A stretch of DNA of 14,599 bases from contig CAUBIP010000040.1 in NCBI GenBank assembly GCA_958436045.1, forward strand, positions 1 to 14,599. Reading direction: 5' to 3'. This DNA comes from an uncultured Oscillospiraceae bacterium. GTDB taxonomy: Bacteria; Bacillota; Clostridia; Oscillospirales; Oscillospiraceae. Shown here one piece after another: positions 12,239-14,599 of this stretch; positions within the stretch are counted from its first letter, which is position 1; each line of letters starts with the position of its first letter. The notes below the pieces were generated by a model, which did not search any database, was not told the origin of the DNA, and was given only the letters and a program-made list of their open reading frames with translations. A program made the translations under genes and the position numbers.

Positions 12239-14599
12239 ATGGACAATATGGCTGGCGCGCGGGGCGACGAAATCCCGTTCCGATGTTGCCCTATGTGCGG
12301 CACACGGCTGCGCGCATACGAAAGCGGCGCGGCGATGAACGCCGCCAGCAGCACGGACCGGGCTATGGGGCGGCAGATTCAGCGCACGGGCGGCATGGCG
12401 CAACTGCAAAAGGACGCCGCTGCCTACGGCCTGAACGCAGACAACCTGACCCGCGAGAGCAGCCCGAAGGAGTTGGGCGTGATGCAGCGCCAGATCTACC
12501 GGGCGGCGGAGCAGACGGCGGGGGAAATTGAAGCCTTTGCCAGGCAGAAGGGATATAAAAAAGCCGCCGCCGACGCGCTGCAGGCGGCGTGGCAGGGCTA
12601 TAAGGAGACCGGGCTGAATGAGCTGAGCCCGCAGGAATTCGGCGTGGCGTTCGACACGGCCTACCAGGAGGGGAAGCTGGACGCCCAATATGGGCGAACG
12701 GGCGCTTACCTGGAACGGGCGGCGACGGACGCGCTGACGGCGGGGCTGCTGCCGGAGACGGTGAAATACGCCTACCTGGCGGGCACGAAGGACGGCAGCC
12801 GCGCGGCAAGCCGGGCACAAAGCCCCATCCAGACCCTGCAGGAGCGGGCGGCGGAACGGCGGGCCAGAAGGGCCGAGGCGGCTGCGACGGCGGCGACCGA
12901 CGCGGTGCAGCCGGGCGGCGGGCTTACCGTGATGCAGCTGGACGACTATACGGCCAAGCTGCGGACGGCGGAGGGAAAGACCGTTACGGCGGACCAGCTG
13001 GAGACAGACGCGCCGGAGCGGCAGATCATCCTGCAGGCGCAGGACGACGGCTACGGGCCGCAGGAGGCAAACGCGCTGCTGGCACACTATGACGGCAGCA
13101 TGGCGCCGGAGGCGTACTACGAGCAATTCCGGGAAGCAATCACGGCGGGGCAGGACGGCGAGAGCCTGACGGAGGCCCGGCGGCGGGCCGGAAGCGGCTT
13201 GACGGCGGAGGCGACGAAGGCGGCCTGGGAGCTGGGGCAGGAAATCCAGACGTTCCTGGACACGGATGAGCGGGTCGGCCCGGCGGGTAAGCAGGCGCTG
13301 GATGCGATGGCCTACGGCGACGCAGGGCTTTTTGAGGCCTATTACAAGGCGGGCCTGGCGGGCGAGAGCTTTGCCGAGGCCCGGGGAAGAATCGGACAAA
13401 TGACCGACGCGCTGGAGGCGAAGCTGCGGGCGGCGGTCAAGGCGGGCGTGCGGGACGCGCAGGGAGGCTTTAGCTATGGCAAGCAAGAACCGAATCGGGA
13501 TGCAGGACGCGGACGGGTACACGACCTGGGTACCGGAGGACAAGACGGCGCAGTGGGAGGCGTGGCAGAAGCTGACGCCGGAGGAGAAGGCCCAGCAGTC
13601 GCAGGCACTGCGCAACGCGCTGATGCAGCGAATCCTGGAGAGCAAAAACAGGAAGTAGAAGGGCAAAAAAATAGCGCCAGCACGGACGAGCGGGCGAAGC
13701 TGGACGCGACATTTGACAAGAAACTGGATCAGTGGCTGGAAAACAAAGGCTCACAACAAAGCCCACGCCGCTTCCATGTTGGCACAACGAGCGAGGCGCT
13801 GCAGAGCGTTGGAATGGCTGCAGGAGACATTTACTGGGACGCGGCGAAAATCGCGAAGATCATGCAGGAGCATCCGGAGATGTCTGCGCGGGTCATCAAG
13901 CAGGTGCCGCAGGTCTTAGAAAACCCCATCCTCGTGATGCAGTCGCAGACACGGGCAAACCGGATCGTCCTCTTTGGCGAAGCGCTCGACGATGCCGGGA
14001 AGCCAGTGCTGGTGGCAATGGAGCTGCAGCCGCGGAACAAGGCGGGCGAGGTCATGGACTTTGCTGTGATTGCGAGTGCCTACGGCAAGGGCGGTGCGCA
14101 GCAGCTGATCGACACCTCGGAGATTCTTTACATAGACCCGGATAAAAAGAGGACCGATCGCTGGTTCAGCCAACTCCGGCTCCAATTGCCTTCACGCCTG
14201 AACAGCTACGGTCCTATTGGGACTATAGCACAGGTAGAGCGGGATGTCAATGGCCAAATTGCATTCGGCGAGACGGAAAGTAAGACGGCACTGCAGCTTG
14301 CAATGGAACGGGCCCTGGCCAAACGGAGCGGCACGGCTGAGCTGGTCAGCGCGCGGGAGCTGGGGATCGGGACCGGCACGGAGCGGAAGACGCTGCGGGT
14401 GATCCGACCGGAGGCACTGACGCAGGAGCAGCGCGCGGAAAAGGAACGGCTGCGAGAGAAGGGTATCACCCTCACGTTTGTAGAGGGCCGCATTGAGCTG
14501 ACGGGGCCGGATGACGCGACGCACTACGCAAAGGGCGTCTGCGTGAAGCAGAAAAACGCCATTGTTGTCCGGACGGATGCGAAGATGCCGTGGCGGAAG
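12239..14599 (+). CDS. Large phage-type polyvalent protein with MuF C-terminal-like domain, 3' end cut off
   Basis: The frame is open for 787 codons to the window end. ATG at 12239 or 12248 is possible; GGGGG lies 9 nt before the latter. In order: a half zinc ribbon (Cys17-Pro-Met-Cys20, second pair absent), Ala/Glu-rich helices with recurring F-x-AYY-G-x-F-x-EAR motifs (about 137-150, 293-318, 363-385), a Gly/Ala linker (about 412-475), then FDKKLDQWL. A domain from about 510 to 665 follows (RFHVGTTSEALQ, GDIYWDAAKIAKIM, KQVPQVLENPI, VIASAYGK, DTSEILYIDPDKKRT). From memory this resembles the MuF C-terminal domain of phage head-morphogenesis and large polyvalent proteins. The last part (KGITLTFVEGRIE, AIVVRTDAK) is the kind of segment that precedes a metallopeptidase domain, which would lie outside. 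The Cys ribbon fused to helical repeats suggests a deletion junction near residue 30. Family call is by recognition only. Confidence 0.6.
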   Translation, partial: MDNMAGARGDEIPFRCCPMCGTRLRAYESGAAMNAASSTDRAMGRQIQRTGGMAQLQKDAAAYGLNADNLTRESSPKELGVMQRQIYRAAEQTAGEIEAFARQKGYKKAAADALQAAWQGYKETGLNELSPQEFGVAFDTAYQEGKLDAQYGRTGAYLERAATDALTAGLLPETVKYAYLAGTKDGSRAASRAQSPIQTLQERAAERRARRAEAAATAATDAVQPGGGLTVMQLDDYTAKLRTAEGKTVTADQLETDAPERQIILQAQDDGYGPQEANALLAHYDGSMAPEAYYEQFREAITAGQDGESLTEARRRAGSGLTAEATKAAWELGQEIQTFLDTDERVGPAGKQALDAMAYGDAGLFEAYYKAGLAGESFAEARGRIGQMTDALEAKLRAAVKAGVRDAQGGFSYGKQEPNRDAGRGRVHDLGTGGQDGAVGGVAEADAGGEGPAVAGTAQRADAANPGEQKQEVEGQKNSASTDERAKLDATFDKKLDQWLENKGSQQSPRRFHVGTTSEALQSVGMAAGDIYWDAAKIAKIMQEHPEMSARVIKQVPQVLENPILVMQSQTRANRIVLFGEALDDAGKPVLVAMELQPRNKAGEVMDFAVIASAYGKGGAQQLIDTSEILYIDPDKKRTDRWFSQLRLQLPSRLNSYGPIGTIAQVERDVNGQIAFGETESKTALQLAMERALAKRSGTAELVSARELGIGTGTERKTLRVIRPEALTQEQRAEKERLREKGITLTFVEGRIELTGPDDATHYAKGVCVKQKNAIVVRTDAKMPWRK
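13476..13658 (+). CDS. Small hypothetical protein gene nested inside the long open frame
   Basis: A 60-residue frame (MASKNRIGMQDADG start, SKNRK end) lies wholly within the long plus-strand frame, shifted by one. It has its own GGGAGG ribosome binding site 8 nt before the ATG. By hand count about 54 of 60 codons end in G or C, against about 25 of 60 for the long frame over the same bases, so the nested frame carries the host-like codon use. The protein is Trp- and Gln-rich (TWVPEDKTAQWEAWQKL) and looks mainly helical after residue 20. I do not recognise a family. The enclosing frame here reads as a Gly/Ala-rich linker. It is either a true overlapping gene or the sign of a past fusion of neighbouring genes. 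Confidence 0.55.
   Translation: MASKNRIGMQDADGYTTWVPEDKTAQWEAWQKLTPEEKAQQSQALRNALMQRILESKNRK

Larger units (their letters stand above)
11680..14599 (+). mobile_element. Phage-like accessory region (left boundary near the pyr promoter, right end outside)
   Basis: The region starts with AT-rich DNA just outside the pyr promoter. It carries a small helix-turn-helix gene, a 14-bp tandem array and a long open frame ending in a MuF-C-like domain, a set typical of prophage or integrative-element DNA. Signs of decay are a probable frameshift and a half zinc ribbon fused to unrelated sequence. No integrase, att site or terminal repeat is visible, so the exact left end is unknown and the element type is inferred. 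Confidence 0.45.

Noticed and set aside
11759..13666. Minus-strand 635-residue open frame across the phage-like region
   Set aside because: Arg/Pro/Leu-rich shadow of the long plus-strand frame; its start lies in unrelated codons and it crosses the tandem repeat and two plus-strand genes without any domain.
13665..13671. A7 run as a programmed -1 frameshift site
   Set aside because: A -1 slip would meet a TAG at 13672 at once and no stimulatory structure was seen; at most it would truncate the product.

Overview
The window looks like a chromosomal segment of a GC-rich, low-GC-tolerant-lineage Firmicute, most likely a gut clostridial relative (Oscillospiraceae type). The grounds are a sporulation-type GerM-domain lipoprotein, a DacF/PBP5-like D,D-carboxypeptidase, class 1B dihydroorotate dehydrogenase (PyrD with PyrK), a separate PyrI chain, strong AGGAGG-type ribosome binding sites and consensus sigma-A promoters. 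The taxon is an inference; no rRNA or other marker is present.

Left part (1-5634): a D-alanyl-D-alanine carboxypeptidase on the minus strand, cut by the window start, faces away from a plus-strand cluster: a ComEA-like membrane-anchored helix-hairpin-helix protein, an OmpR-type response regulator, its histidine kinase, and a lipoprotein with one clear and two probable GerM-type domains. The last three are tightly coupled, giving a regulator-kinase-lipoprotein unit of the same layout as MtrAB-LpqB in Actinobacteria. The promoters of the two divergent units appear to overlap and face each other.

Middle (5635-5915): a gene-free convergent gap holding four hairpins, two of them with closely related arm sequences. 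It may be a double terminator or a dispersed intergenic repeat.

Centre (5916-11675, minus strand): a compact pyrimidine operon, promoter-pyrC-pyrK-pyrD-pyrF-pyrE-pyrB-pyrI. It covers all of de novo UMP synthesis except carbamoyl phosphate synthesis. Most junctions overlap by 4 to 8 bp. It has a perfect TTGACA/17/TATACT promoter and a leader of about 80 nt with competing hairpins.

Right part (about 11700-14599, plus strand): accessory, phage-like DNA. A strong orphan terminator precedes a small helix-turn-helix gene that looks frameshifted. Five tandem 14-bp repeats follow, then a long open frame that runs off the window. That frame joins a half zinc ribbon, Ala-rich helical repeats and a domain resembling the phage MuF C-terminal domain. 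A 60-codon gene with its own ribosome binding site and much better codon use is nested inside it in another frame. This is the least explained part of the window.
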